This document shows, one piece after another, positions 33,996-47,008 of a stretch of 64,000 nucleotides of DNA. The position numbers were made by a program, and so were the translations under genes. The stretch comes from DATBQN01 sp963755825 (GTDB lineage: Bacteria; Acidobacteriota; Thermoanaerobaculia; Multivoradales; UBA5704), in assembly GCA_963755825.1 (NCBI GenBank), contig CAVWLA010000001.1, positions 2,356,001-2,420,000 on the forward strand. The letters are read 5' to 3'. The notes under the pieces were generated by a model, which did no database searches, was not told where the DNA came from, and saw only the letters and a program-made list of their open reading frames with translations. The first letter of the stretch is position 1, and the number at the start of each line of letters is the position of its first letter.

Positions 33996-35384
33996 ATGGT
34001 GAGCCTGCTCTCCGCACTGCGGTTCGCCTTTCGGGAAGCCTCCCCCGTCGCCGCCGGCGACCGCATCGTCGTCGCCTTCTCGGGCGGCGTCGACTCGACG
34101 GCCCTCCTCTGGGGGCTTGCCGAGCTCGCCCGCAACGGCGAGCTCCCGGCCACCCCGCTCGCCGCCCACCTCGACCATGGCCTCGACGCCGGCTCGGCGG
34201 CGCGGGCTCGCCGTGCCGCGGAGCTCGCCGGCGCGCTCGGCGTGCCGTTCGTCGGCGAGCGGCGGCCGGTGGCGCCCGGCGGACGGGGCCGCGAGGCCGC
34301 GGCGCGAGAGGCTCGCTACGGTTTCCTCGCCGACGTGCGCCGGCGGACCGGCGCGCGCTGGATCGCCACCGCCCATCATCGGGACGACCAGGCCGAGACG
34401 GTGCTCCTGCGGCTCGCCTTCGGCAGCGGCATCGCCGGGCTCGCTGCCATCCGGCCGCGGCACGGCGCCGTGGTGCGGCCGCTCCTCGCCCTCCCCAAGG
34501 CGGATCTCGCCGCGGCGGTGGCGACGGCTGGCCTCACGTCGGTCGAGGACGAGACGAACTCCGATCTGCGCATCCCCCGCAACCGCTTCCGCCGCCTGCT
34601 CCTCCCCGCCCTCGCCGCCGAGGGCGATGCGGACGAGCTGGCGGAAACCCTGGCGCGGCTCGCTCGCCGCGCCGCCGGCGCCCGCGCGGCGCTGGCGCGC
34701 CGGCTGCGGCCCGATCGGCTCGATCCGCTCGACCCTATGGCCGGCATCCCGCGAACGGCGTTGGCCGCGCTCCCGGCGCCGCTCGCCGCGGTCGCGCTCG
34801 CCCTCCTCCACAGCGGCGCCGGCGCCTGCTATCCGCCGGCCGCCGCCGCCCGGCGCGAGCTCGCCCGCCAGCTCGCCGCCGGCGGCGCGGTCGGCTGCGA
34901 CTGCGGCGGCGGCCTGCGCTGGGTCGAGCGGGGCGAGGCGATCGTCCTCCGCCGCGCCGCGGCCGGCGGCGGCGGCCCGGAGGCGCGGGGCGGCTTCGCT
35001 TATACTCTCGAGGTGCCTGGGGAGCTCGCCATCCCGGAATGCGGCGTGAGGCTCACCCTCCGGCGCGGCGGCGCCGCTCCCTGGATGTTCACCGGCTTGC
35101 CGCGTGCGGCCGGATTGGCGCTGGCGGTCGCCGCCGGCGAGCGGTTGACGGTGCGCAGCCGGCGGCCCGGCGACCGGCTGCACCCGCTCGGCGCGCCGGG
35201 GAGCCGGCGGCTCAAGGATCTGCTGATCGACCGCGGGGTGTCGCGAGAGGAGCGGGATCGTCTGCCCCTCCTCTGCGTCGGAAACGCCATCGCCTGGGTG
35301 CCGGGGGTGGCGATCGACGAGCGCTTCCGGCTCGATCCGCGGGCGACCGCCGCCTGGATCGCCGAGGTGGAGCCGGCGCACTGA
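33996..35384 (+). CDS. tilS: tRNA(Ile)-lysidine synthetase TilS
   Basis: A 462-aa PP-loop ATPase that modifies C34 of CAU-anticodon tRNA-Ile to lysidine. It has the PP-loop AFSGGVDSTALLW, then HLDHGLD, AREARYGFLADV, TAHHRDDQAETVLLRL and EDETNSDLRIPRNRFR. The C-terminal TilS domain follows (SRRPGDRLHPLG, KDLLIDRGVSREERD). The ATG at 33996 lies only 20 bases after the CAU tRNA. It heads the conserved tilS-hpt-ftsH order. Confidence 0.95.
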   Translation: MVSLLSALRFAFREASPVAAGDRIVVAFSGGVDSTALLWGLAELARNGELPATPLAAHLDHGLDAGSAARARRAAELAGALGVPFVGERRPVAPGGRGREAAAREARYGFLADVRRRTGARWIATAHHRDDQAETVLLRLAFGSGIAGLAAIRPRHGAVVRPLLALPKADLAAAVATAGLTSVEDETNSDLRIPRNRFRRLLLPALAAEGDADELAETLARLARRAAGARAALARRLRPDRLDPLDPMAGIPRTALAALPAPLAAVALALLHSGAGACYPPAAAARRELARQLAAGGAVGCDCGGGLRWVERGEAIVLRRAAAGGGGPEARGGFAYTLEVPGELAIPECGVRLTLRRGGAAPWMFTGLPRAAGLALAVAAGERLTVRSRRPGDRLHPLGAPGSRRLKDLLIDRGVSREERDRLPLLCVGNAIAWVPGVAIDERFRLDPRATAAWIAEVEPAH

Positions 35385-35439
35385 GAGCCCGCGCCGTCGC
35401 GGCGGCGGCCGGCCGAACGGAACGACCCGGAACAGCCCC

Positions 35440-35997
35440 ATGAAGACCTTCTCCCCCGCCCACATCGAGCCCCTCTTCGACGCCCGCTCGCTCGCCGCCA
35501 GCGTCGTCGAGCTCGGCCGCCGCGTGGGGTCCGAGCTGGGCGACGAGGACCCGGTGCTCATCGCGGTGCTCGGCGGCTCGGTGATCTTCTTCGCCGACCT
35601 GGTGCGGGCGATCCGCCGGCCGGTGCGCTTCGAGATGATCCACGTCGAATACTCGCAGTCGTCAGCCGAGCGGCCGACGCCGACCCCGCGGCCGCCGGTG
35701 CTCGACATCGTCTATCCGATCCCGGTCGAGATCGAGGGCCAGACGGTCGTCCTCGTCAAGGACGTCGTCGAGTCGGGGATCATCGAGTCCTACCTGGACC
35801 AGCAGCTGCGCGAACACGGTGCGCGAGCGGTCAAGTTCGTGGCGCTGATCGACATGCCGGCCGAGCGCAAGATCTCCCTCGACGTGGACTACCACGCCTT
35901 CCAGACGTCCCGCCAGGGCACCCTGGTCGGCTACGGCCTGAAGCACGGCGGCCGCTACGGCACGCTGCCGTTCATCGGCCGGTTGAGCGAGGAATGA
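35440..35997 (+). CDS. hpt: Hypoxanthine phosphoribosyltransferase-like protein
   Basis: A 185-aa type I phosphoribosyltransferase in the classical tilS-hpt-ftsH position. The fold motifs VLIAVLGGSVIFFADLVRAI and the hood FEMIHVEYSQSS are present. The PRPP loop, normally VDDIIDTGRT-like, reads LVKDVVESGIIESYL here, so an acidic residue and the usual Thr are altered. It may still bind PRPP weakly or have shifted specificity. Salvage of hypoxanthine/guanine is the expected role. Confidence 0.8.
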   Translation: MKTFSPAHIEPLFDARSLAASVVELGRRVGSELGDEDPVLIAVLGGSVIFFADLVRAIRRPVRFEMIHVEYSQSSAERPTPTPRPPVLDIVYPIPVEIEGQTVVLVKDVVESGIIESYLDQQLREHGARAVKFVALIDMPAERKISLDVDYHAFQTSRQGTLVGYGLKHGGRYGTLPFIGRLSEE

Positions 35998-36129
35998 CCC
36001 GCCAGTCGCCGCCGGGAATCGCCGGCCCGGCCGATCCGTTACGTTGCGTTGAGGGAGGAGAAATATCTCCCCGGGCGCTCCCCCTGCGGGCGCCGAACTT
36101 CGAGCCGCATTTCGAGAAGAGGTAGACCG

Positions 36130-38241
<2,112 letters not shown>

Positions 38242-38330
38242 GCCGCGGGCGGCCGCTCGACCGCGGCCGCGGGGCGGCTTTCCCGCTCGTCGAGCGCCCA
38301 CGATAGACTCGGGGCAGCCTCGCCGCTCTC

Positions 38331-39314
38331 ATGGAGAACTCCACCGCACCCCCACCTCAGCGCGCCCACTGGACCCTCCGCCTCCCCCGCGACCGCCAGC
38401 TCCAGCTCGGCGTTCCGCCGCGCTCCGCCGCAGCCCTTCCCCCAGCCTCGACCGGCGCGCCCCGCATTATGGGCGTGCTCAACCTCACCCCCGACTCGTT
38501 CAGCGACGGCGGCCTGTGGACCGACCCGCAGCGGGCCGTCGCCCGCGGCCTCGAGATGCTCGCCGAGGGCGCCGACCTCCTCGACCTCGGCGCCGAATCG
38601 ACGCGGCCCGGCGGCGGCGTCTACGGCGAGGGGGCGCGCACGGTGACGGTCGACGAGGAGCTGGCGCGGCTGCTGCCCGTTCTCGAGCGGCTGCGCGCCG
38701 CGACCGACGCGCCGCTCTCCGTCGACACCCGCAAGGGAACGGTCGCCCGCGCCGCGCTCGCCGCCGGCGCCGATCTGATCAACGACGTCTCGCTCCTCGC
38801 CGACGCCGACTTGGCGCGCGCCGCGGCGGAGGCCGGCTGCCCGCTCGTCCTCATGCACAGCCGCGGCGAGCTGGCGACGATGCAGCGGGCGATCGCCTTC
38901 CGCGATCTGCTGGGCGAGGTGCGGAGCGAGCTCGCCGACGCCGCCGATCGCGCCGTCGCCCTCGGCGTCGCCCGCGAGCAGATCGTCCTCGACCCCGGCG
39001 TCGGCTTCGGCAAGACCGCCGCCCAGAACCTCACCCTGATCCGCCGCCTGGACGCCTTCGCCGACCTCGGGCGGCCGCTCCTCGTCGGCGCCTCGCGCAA
39101 GAGCTTCCTCGGCGCCCTGACCGGCAGGCCGCCCGCCGAGCGGCTCGCCGGCAGCCTCGCCGCCCTCGCTTGGGCGGCGCCGGCGGCGGCGATCGTTCGC
39201 GTCCACGACGTCGCCGCGAGCGCCGAGTTCCTGACCGTGTGGAGCGCCCTCGCTTCCAGCACCGAGAGCACCGGCCCCGCCCCCTTCGCCGCCGCCGGGA
39301 GCGCCGCCGGATGA
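38331..39314 (+). CDS. folP: Dihydropteroate synthase
   Basis: A 327-aa TIM-barrel enzyme that joins pABA and dihydropterin pyrophosphate for folate. It shows IMGVLNLTPDSFSDGG, LGAESTRPGG, VDTRKGTVA, LINDVSLLAD, the LDPGVGFGKT motif and the C-terminal VRVHDVAA. An N-terminal extension of about 40 residues and a short Ala/Ser-rich tail are lineage additions. Its stop overlaps the cdaA start (ATGA), giving translational coupling. Confidence 0.95.
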   Translation: MENSTAPPPQRAHWTLRLPRDRQLQLGVPPRSAAALPPASTGAPRIMGVLNLTPDSFSDGGLWTDPQRAVARGLEMLAEGADLLDLGAESTRPGGGVYGEGARTVTVDEELARLLPVLERLRAATDAPLSVDTRKGTVARAALAAGADLINDVSLLADADLARAAAEAGCPLVLMHSRGELATMQRAIAFRDLLGEVRSELADAADRAVALGVAREQIVLDPGVGFGKTAAQNLTLIRRLDAFADLGRPLLVGASRKSFLGALTGRPPAERLAGSLAALAWAAPAAAIVRVHDVAASAEFLTVWSALASSTESTGPAPFAAAGSAAG

Positions 39315-40099
39315 GCTTCGGCCACTTCGTCGACATCCTCACCTGGCACGACGCCGTCGACGTGCTGGCGGTGGCGGTCGTCGTCTATTACCTGCTGCTC
39401 CTCATCCGCGGCACCCGCGCCGTGCAGATGCTGCTCGGCCTCGTCTTCGTCGGCATCGTCTACTACCTCGCCCAGTTCTTCGAGCTGCCGACCCTGCAGA
39501 CCCTCATCGAGAGCCTGCTCATCGTCCTCCCCTTCGCCGTCATCGTCCTCTTCCAGCAGGAGATCCGCCGCGCGCTCACCAACTTCGGCAAGAACCCGCT
39601 GTTCGGCATCGCCAAGCACCAGGCGGTCGAATCGACCTTCGGCGAGATCGTTCTCGCCGCGACGACGCTCGCCAGCCGCCGCATCGGCGCCCTCATCGTC
39701 CTCGAGCGGCTGCAGGGGCTGCGCAACTACATCGAGAACGGCATCCGCCTCGACGCCGAGCTCTCCTACGATCTGTTGATCAACGTCTTCACTCCCGACA
39801 CGCCGCTCCACGACGGCGCCGTGATCCTGCAGGAGGACCGCATCGCCGCCGCCGCCTGCTTCCTGCCGCTCACCCCCAACCCCGAGCTGTCGAAGGAGTT
39901 CGGCACCCGGCATCGCGCCGCGCTGGGGATCACCGAGGAGACCGACGCCGTCGCCGTCGTGGTCTCCGAGGAGACCGGCGTCATCTCGGTCGCCTTCGAC
40001 GGCGAGATGATCCGCGGCCTCGACAGCAAGGGGCTGCGCAACACCCTCTACAAGGTGCTCATCACCGACCTCTACCCGCAGGGAGGGAAGATGTCGTGA
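39311..40099 (+). CDS. cdaA: Diadenylate cyclase CdaA
   Basis: A 262-aa membrane enzyme that makes c-di-AMP from two ATP. Three N-terminal hydrophobic helices (VLAVAVVVYYLLLLI, MLLGLVFVGIVYYLA, LLIVLPFAVIVLF) precede the DAC domain. Its active-site motifs are present: PLHDGAVIL (DGA) and GTRHRAALGI (RHR). It is flanked by the YbbR-type regulator and glmM, the known cdaA-cdaR-glmM arrangement linking c-di-AMP to cell-wall precursor supply. Confidence 0.95.
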   Translation: MSFGHFVDILTWHDAVDVLAVAVVVYYLLLLIRGTRAVQMLLGLVFVGIVYYLAQFFELPTLQTLIESLLIVLPFAVIVLFQQEIRRALTNFGKNPLFGIAKHQAVESTFGEIVLAATTLASRRIGALIVLERLQGLRNYIENGIRLDAELSYDLLINVFTPDTPLHDGAVILQEDRIAAAACFLPLTPNPELSKEFGTRHRAALGITEETDAVAVVVSEETGVISVAFDGEMIRGLDSKGLRNTLYKVLITDLYPQGGKMS

Positions 40100-40845
40100 G
40101 CGAGAGCGCGCGGATCTGGAGCCTGCGCATCCTGGCGCTCCTCATCGCCCTCTCCCTCTGGTATCGCTTCTCGCTCGAGGGGCGGGAGACACAGACCGAG
40201 CGCACGCTCGACGCGCCGGTCTCCTACAACCGGGCGCGCGACGTCGTCGTGCTCGATCCGGTGCAGAGCGTCGCCGTGCGCGTGCGCGCCAGCAGCAAGC
40301 GGTTCCGCACCCTGAGCCCGTACCAGATCAACGTCCAGGTGGAGCTCACCCAGGCGCAGCCGGGCATCATCAACATCAACCTCGCTCCGGAGGACGTGCA
40401 GGTGCCCGAGGGTTTCGCCGTGGTGTCGATCGATCCCGATGTCATCCGCGTCGAGCTCGACAAGGAGATCACCCAGCGCCTGCCGGTCAAGCCGCAGCTC
40501 GTCGGCGAGCCGGCGGCGGGAGCCGCGCTCGGCGATGCCGAGGTGCTGCCGGACCAGGTGCAGGTGAGCGGGCCGGAGTCCAAGCTGAAGCGCATCCAGT
40601 CGCTGTCGACCACTCCCATCAGCCTCGACGGGCACGCCATGACCTTCGAGGAGGTGGTGGCGGTGACGCCGCCCGACCCGCTGATCCAGATCGTCCAGCC
40701 CTCGAAGGTGACGGTGAAGGTGCCGCTGGAGCAGCCGCAGGAGCCCGCCACGGAGACCAAGCCGGCGCCCGGCAAGACACCCGCCAAGCCCGGCCGGCGG
40801 CCGCTGCGCCGCGCGCCCGCCGGCGGCGGCGAGGGGGCGCGATGA
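40096..40845 (+). CDS. cdaR: YbbR-domain protein, CdaR-like regulator of CdaA
   Basis: A 249-aa protein starting with GTG in a GTGA overlap with cdaA. A single N-terminal membrane helix (ILALLIALSLWYRF) is followed by YbbR-type beta modules (VRVRASSKRFRTL; VQVSGPESKLKRIQSL). A Pro/Lys-rich tail ends the protein. In Firmicutes CdaR interacts with CdaA and modulates c-di-AMP synthesis. The family is more repetitive there (four YbbR modules); only about two are seen here. Confidence 0.85.
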   Translation: MSESARIWSLRILALLIALSLWYRFSLEGRETQTERTLDAPVSYNRARDVVVLDPVQSVAVRVRASSKRFRTLSPYQINVQVELTQAQPGIININLAPEDVQVPEGFAVVSIDPDVIRVELDKEITQRLPVKPQLVGEPAAGAALGDAEVLPDQVQVSGPESKLKRIQSLSTTPISLDGHAMTFEEVVAVTPPDPLIQIVQPSKVTVKVPLEQPQEPATETKPAPGKTPAKPGRRPLRRAPAGGGEGAR

Positions 40846-42245
40846 GCCGGCCCCGCCTCTTCGGCACCGACGGCGTGCGGGCGCCGTTCGGCGCCCCGCC
40901 GCTCGACCGCGCCACGGTGACGGCGCTCGCCGCCGCCCTCGCCGCCCAGCTCGCCGACGACCTCGCGGCGAGGGCGACTGCGCCGGCGGCCGCGGGCGGC
41001 GAGCCGCGCCCGGCCTCGGTGGTCCTCGGCGGCGACACCCGCGAGAGCACGCCGGAGATCTGCCGCTGGCTCGCCGCCGGGCTCGCCGCCGGCGGCGCCA
41101 GCGTCCGCTACGCCGGCACCGTCCCCACGCCGGCGATCGCGCGCCTCGCCCGCGACCTCGGGGCGACCGCCGGGATCTCCGTCTCGGCCTCGCACAACCC
41201 CTATCCGGACAACGGCATCAAGCTGATCGACGGCGGCGGCTTCAAGTGGAGCGAGGCGGCCGAGCGCTCGCTCGAGGAGCGCCTCGCGCGCGCCACGTCG
41301 CCGGAGGTCGCGATCGCCTTCGCCCTCCCCGACCTCGAGACCGAGGCCGACCTCGCCGAGCGCTACGTCGACGAGCTGGCGGCCACCCTCCCCGCCGGGC
41401 GCCCGCTCTCCGGCTTCCGGCTGGTGATCGACACCGGCAACGGCGCCGCCTCGCCCTTCGCCCGCAGCCTCTTCTCGCGCCTCGGCGCCGAAGTCGAGCT
41501 GCTCGCCGCCTCGCCCGACGGCCGCAACGTCAACGCCGGCTGCGGCTCGACGGTGCCCGAGACGATGGCGGCGCGCGTGCGCGCCGGCGCCTTCGACCTC
41601 GGCGCCGCCTTCGACGGCGACGCCGATCGCGCCATCCTCGCCGACGAGCGCGGCCAGGTGCGCGACGGCGACGCCATGCTCTATCTCTGGTCGACGCACC
41701 TCCACCGCCTGCGCCGCCTCGACCCGCCGGCGATCGTTGCCACGTCGATGAGCAATCTGGGGCTGGAGCGGGCGCTCGATCGGCAGGGCATCGCCCTCGT
41801 GCGCTGCGACGTCGGCGATCGCGCGGTGGTCGACACCATGCGGCAGCAGGGGATCGCGCTCGGCGGCGAGCAGTCCGGGCACCTCGTCCATCTCGGGCTG
41901 TCGACGGCCGGCGACGGCCTGCTCACCGCGCTGCAGATGACGGCGATCGTGGCGTCGACGGGACACCCGCTCTCCGAGCTCCTCGATGGCTTCCGGCGCT
42001 ACCCGCAGATCCTCGTCAACGTCCGCGTGCGCGAGAAGCCCGATCTCCTCGCCATCCCGCGCGTCGCCGCGGCGGTGCGCTCGGTCGAGGACCGCCTGGG
42101 GGCCGACGGCCGGCTCGTCCTCCGCTACAGCGGCACCGAGCCGCTCGCCCGCGTCATGATCGAGGGCCCCGACCAGGCGGTCGTCGAGTCGCTCGCCGGC
42201 GGCATCGCCGCGGCGATCGCGGCGGAGATCGGCGCCGTCAGGTAG
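40842..42245 (+). CDS. glmM: Phosphoglucosamine mutase
   Basis: A 467-aa enzyme that interconverts glucosamine-6-P and glucosamine-1-P for UDP-GlcNAc. Hallmarks are RLFGTDGVRAPFG, the phosphoserine loop ISVSASHNPYPDNGIK, the metal loop FDGDADRAILAD, GEQSGHL, and the phosphate-binding RYSGTEPLARVMIEG. Its start overlaps the cdaR stop in an ATGA, completing a four-gene coupled run. It ends 3 bases before the convergent pdxJ. Confidence 0.96.
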   Translation: MSRPRLFGTDGVRAPFGAPPLDRATVTALAAALAAQLADDLAARATAPAAAGGEPRPASVVLGGDTRESTPEICRWLAAGLAAGGASVRYAGTVPTPAIARLARDLGATAGISVSASHNPYPDNGIKLIDGGGFKWSEAAERSLEERLARATSPEVAIAFALPDLETEADLAERYVDELAATLPAGRPLSGFRLVIDTGNGAASPFARSLFSRLGAEVELLAASPDGRNVNAGCGSTVPETMAARVRAGAFDLGAAFDGDADRAILADERGQVRDGDAMLYLWSTHLHRLRRLDPPAIVATSMSNLGLERALDRQGIALVRCDVGDRAVVDTMRQQGIALGGEQSGHLVHLGLSTAGDGLLTALQMTAIVASTGHPLSELLDGFRRYPQILVNVRVREKPDLLAIPRVAAAVRSVEDRLGADGRLVLRYSGTEPLARVMIEGPDQAVVESLAGGIAAAIAAEIGAVR

Positions 42246-42248
42246 TCG

Positions 42249-43001
42249 TCAGGTCGAGCGGGCGATCGCCGCCAGCATCTCCTCGACCGCCGCCGCCATG
42301 CCGGCGAGGACGGCGCGGGCGACCAGCGAGTGGCCGATGTTGAGCTCTTCCATCGCGGGGATGGCGGCGACCGGGCCGACGTTGTCGGCGGTGAGGCCGT
42401 GGCCGGCGTAGAGGCCGAGGCCGCGCTCGCGGATCGCCGCGGCGGCCGCCTGCATGGCGGCCAGCTCGCCCGGCCTGGAGACTCGATCGGCGGCCTGGCC
42501 GCCGGCGCGGGTGTAGGCGTCGGTGTTGATCTCGCAGCCGGAGATGGGCGCCCCGCCGTCGACGAGAGCGCCGAGCGCCGCGATCTGGCGCAGGTCGGGG
42601 TCGACGAAGACCGAGACGGCGATTCCCGCGGCGCCGAGGCGGCGGGCGACGAACGCCACGCGGTCGCCCTGGGTCGCGAGGTCGAGGCCGCCCTCCGTCG
42701 TCACCTCCTCAGCGCGCTCGGGGACGAGGGTCACCTGATCGGGGCGGACGTCGAGGGCGATCGCCACCATCTCCTCGGCGGTCGACATCTCGACGTTGAG
42801 CTTGGCGGCGACCGCCCGGCGCAGGCGGTGGAGATCGTCGTCCTGGATGTGCCGCCGGTCGACCCGCAGGTGGGCGGTGATTCCCGCCGCCCCGGCGGCG
42901 AGGGCGATGCGCGCCGCGTCGACCGGGTCGGGGTAGCTCACCCGCCGCGCCTGGCGGATCGTCGCCACGTGGTCGATGTTGACCGAGAGCCTGACCGTCA
43001 A
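42249..43001 (-). CDS. pdxJ: Pyridoxine 5'-phosphate synthase
   Basis: A 250-aa TIM-barrel enzyme that condenses 1-deoxyxylulose-5-P with 3-amino-2-oxopropyl phosphate to make PNP. It begins RLSVNIDHVATIRQARR and contains GITAHLRVDRRHIQDDDL, LNVEMSTAEEMV and YAGHGLTADNVGP, ELNIGHSLVARAV. The start is a TTG at 43001 with AAGGAGG at ideal spacing. It is convergent with glmM. Confidence 0.95.
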   Translation of the reverse strand: MTVRLSVNIDHVATIRQARRVSYPDPVDAARIALAAGAAGITAHLRVDRRHIQDDDLHRLRRAVAAKLNVEMSTAEEMVAIALDVRPDQVTLVPERAEEVTTEGGLDLATQGDRVAFVARRLGAAGIAVSVFVDPDLRQIAALGALVDGGAPISGCEINTDAYTRAGGQAADRVSRPGELAAMQAAAAAIRERGLGLYAGHGLTADNVGPVAAIPAMEELNIGHSLVARAVLAGMAAAVEEMLAAIARST

Positions 43002-43032
43002 ACCCGCCTCCTTCCCGCGGCCGGCCGCGCGC

Positions 43033-43251
43033 TCAGCGCTCGATCTCGAGGTCGGCCGTGCTCACCCTGACCTCCGGCTCGCGGCAGATCAGCACCGTGC
43101 TCTGGATGGGCAGGAAGGTGCGGTGGAGCTGCTCGCCGAACTGGCAGTTGACCTCGTAGTACCCCTCGGCATTCACCTGCAGCAGGGTCCCCTTGCCCCC
43201 CTTGACCCCCAGGATCTCGTTGTGGATCAGCACCTCGGCCGGTAGCTCCAT
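43033..43251 (-). CDS. Small conserved-looking protein, 72 aa
   Basis: A small soluble protein with GAGGAG before the ATG. Beta-rich composition (EVLIHNEILGVKGGKGTLLQV, then FGEQLHRTFLPIQST) suggests a small barrel or PilZ-like fold, but no family is recognised. It lies 18 bases after the NtrC-type regulator gene and 31 bases before pdxJ on the same strand, so it is probably in that operon. Confidence 0.65.
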   Translation of the reverse strand: MELPAEVLIHNEILGVKGGKGTLLQVNAEGYYEVNCQFGEQLHRTFLPIQSTVLICREPEVRVSTADLEIER

Positions 43252-43269
43252 CGTCTCTCCTCGCCCCGA

Positions 43270-44661
<1,392 letters not shown>

Positions 44662-44763
44662 GTGCTGTCATTTTGGCACATCTCCACGGGAAAATCGCCC
44701 GCACCCGAGCCGCCGCCCTCCTCGTCGCCGTCTCCGCCGCTGACGTAAACTGGCAAAGCCTGC

Positions 44764-46998
44764 ATGTCCCTCCCCTTCCAGCCTCAGGGCCAGACCCGGA
44801 TCGGCGCCGACCCGGCCGCCACGCTCACCGGGGTCCTCGAGCGCGTCGTCTTCGCCAACGAGGAGAACGCCTGGAGCGTCGTCCGCCTCGCCGTCCCCAG
44901 CGAGGACGAGCCGGTGACGGCGGTGGGCAACCTCCTCGGCGTGCAGCCGGGGGAGAGCCTGCGGCTCGAGGGGCAGTGGATCCACGACCCTAAGTACGGC
45001 CGCCAGTTCAAAGTCGTCTCGTATGCGACGGTCGCCCCGTCGACCGCGCAGGGGATCGAGCGCTACCTCGGCTCGGGGATGGTGCCCGGCATCGGCAAGG
45101 AGATGGCGAAGCGGCTGGTGGCGGCCTTCGGCCTCTCGACGCTCGCGGTCATCGAGCACGAGCCGGACCGCCTCAAGGAGGTCTCCGGCATCGGCCCCAA
45201 GCGGCGGGCGGAGATCCAGCGCGCCTTCCTCGAGCAGCGCGAGGCGCGCGAGGTGATGGTCTTCCTGCAGTCGTACGGCGTCACCAGCGGCCTGGCCATC
45301 AAGATCTGCAAGCGCTACGGCCAGGACGCCCTCCGCCAGGTGCGCGAGGACCCCTACCGCTTGGCAGTCGACGTCCACGGCATCGGCTTCTTGACCGCCG
45401 ACCGCATCGCCACCGCCCTGGGCTTCGCCAAGACCGCTCCGCAGCGGGTCGAGGCCGGCGTCCTCCACCTCCTCGCCGAGGCCGCCGACCGCGGCCACCT
45501 GTTCCTCCCCGCCGGGCGGCTGAGCGAGGAGGCGACCCGCCTCCTCGCCATCCCGGCCGCCCCGGTCGCGACCGCCTTCGCGGCGCTCGCGGCCGCCGAG
45601 CAGGTCGTCCTCGAGCCCACCACCGAGCCGACGCCGACGCAGTCGCCGGCCGCCGAGCCGCCGGGCCACGCGGTCTATCTCAAGGCGCTCCACGCCGCCG
45701 AGACCGGCCTCGCGGCGCGCCTCCGCGCCCTCCTCGGCCAGCCGGCGGTGCCGCTACAGATCGACGCCGAGCGCGCCGTCGCCTGGTTCGAGAAACAGGA
45801 GGGGGTGGCGCTCGCCCCGGCGCAGCGCGACGCGGTGCGGCGCGGCCTCACCAGCAAGATCCTGGTGGTGACCGGCGGACCGGGGACGGGCAAGACGACC
45901 CTCGTCCGCGGCATCGTCCGCATCCTCGCGAAGAAGGGGCGCACGATCGGTCTCGCGGCCCCCACCGGGCGCGCCGCCAAGCGCCTCGCCGAGGCGACCG
46001 GCGTGCCGGCGGCGACCATCCACCGCCTGCTCGAGTTCGACCCGCGCTCGCGCCGCTTCCAGCGCGACCGCGAGCGGCCGCTCGCCTGCGACCTGCTGAT
46101 CGTCGACGAGGCGTCGATGCTCGACACCGTCCTCGCCTACCACCTGATGAAGGCGATCCCCAACGGCGGCCGGCTGATCCTGGTGGGCGACGTCGACCAG
46201 CTCCCCTCAGTGGGGCCGGGGCGGGTGCTCGGCGACCTCATCCGCTCGGCAGTGGTCGACGTCGTCAAGCTCGAGCTCATCTTCCGCCAGGGCGCCGAGA
46301 GCCAGATCGTCGCCAACGCACACCGCATCCAGCGCGGCGAGCTGCCGCTCGCCTCGCGCGACGAGGCGGGCGACTTCTTCGTCGCCGAGCGCGGCCGGCC
46401 GGAGGAGGTGCTGGAGACGCTCGTCGAGCTCGTCACCCGCCGCATCCCGGCGCGCTTCGCTCTCGATCCCTTCGAGGAGATCCAGGTGCTGTCGCCGATG
46501 AACCGCGGCCTGCTGGGGACCGACAACCTCAATCAGGTGCTCCGCGAGGCGCTCAACCCGCGCGGCGCGGCGGTCTCCGCCGCGGCGCAGAGCCTGCGCA
46601 TCGGCGACAAGGTGATGCAGGTGAGGAACGATTACGAGCTCGAGGTGTGGAACGGCGACCTCGGGCGGGTCACCGGCGTCGACGAGGAGGGCAAGCAGGT
46701 CGCGGTCGAGGTCGACGGCCGGACGGTGCTCTACGACTTCACCGCGCTCGACGAGCTGACCCTCGCCTACGCCTGCACGATCCACAAGTCCCAGGGGAGC
46801 GAGTACCCCTGCGTGGTGATCCCCGTCCACAGCCAGCATCACGTCATGCTGCAGCGCAACCTCCTCTACACCGCCGTCACCCGCGCCCGCCGCCTGGCGG
46901 TCCTCGTCGGCGAGCGGCGGGCGCTCGCCGTGGCGGTCGGCAACGGCCGCACCGAGGAGCGCTTCACCCGCCTCGCCGAGCGCCTCGCGGCGAGCTGA
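44764..46998 (+). CDS. recD2: RecD-like DNA helicase RecD2
   Basis: A 744-aa SF1B helicase with the RecD2 N-terminal OB-like and tandem helix-hairpin-helix region (MVPGIGKEMAKRL, VSGIGPKRRAEI, VHGIGFLTADRIA). The motor follows: Walker A TGGPGTGKTTLV, DEASMLDT (motif II), GDVDQLPSVGPG (motif III) and the C-terminal CTIHKSQGSEYPCVVIP and YTAVTRARRL. RecD2 acts without RecBC in DNA repair and replication-fork maintenance. The ATG at 44764 starts close after the divergent regulator gene. Confidence 0.94.
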   Translation: MSLPFQPQGQTRIGADPAATLTGVLERVVFANEENAWSVVRLAVPSEDEPVTAVGNLLGVQPGESLRLEGQWIHDPKYGRQFKVVSYATVAPSTAQGIERYLGSGMVPGIGKEMAKRLVAAFGLSTLAVIEHEPDRLKEVSGIGPKRRAEIQRAFLEQREAREVMVFLQSYGVTSGLAIKICKRYGQDALRQVREDPYRLAVDVHGIGFLTADRIATALGFAKTAPQRVEAGVLHLLAEAADRGHLFLPAGRLSEEATRLLAIPAAPVATAFAALAAAEQVVLEPTTEPTPTQSPAAEPPGHAVYLKALHAAETGLAARLRALLGQPAVPLQIDAERAVAWFEKQEGVALAPAQRDAVRRGLTSKILVVTGGPGTGKTTLVRGIVRILAKKGRTIGLAAPTGRAAKRLAEATGVPAATIHRLLEFDPRSRRFQRDRERPLACDLLIVDEASMLDTVLAYHLMKAIPNGGRLILVGDVDQLPSVGPGRVLGDLIRSAVVDVVKLELIFRQGAESQIVANAHRIQRGELPLASRDEAGDFFVAERGRPEEVLETLVELVTRRIPARFALDPFEEIQVLSPMNRGLLGTDNLNQVLREALNPRGAAVSAAAQSLRIGDKVMQVRNDYELEVWNGDLGRVTGVDEEGKQVAVEVDGRTVLYDFTALDELTLAYACTIHKSQGSEYPCVVIPVHSQHHVMLQRNLLYTAVTRARRLAVLVGERRALAVAVGNGRTEERFTRLAERLAAS

Positions 46999-47008
46999 GC
47001 CCGAACAG

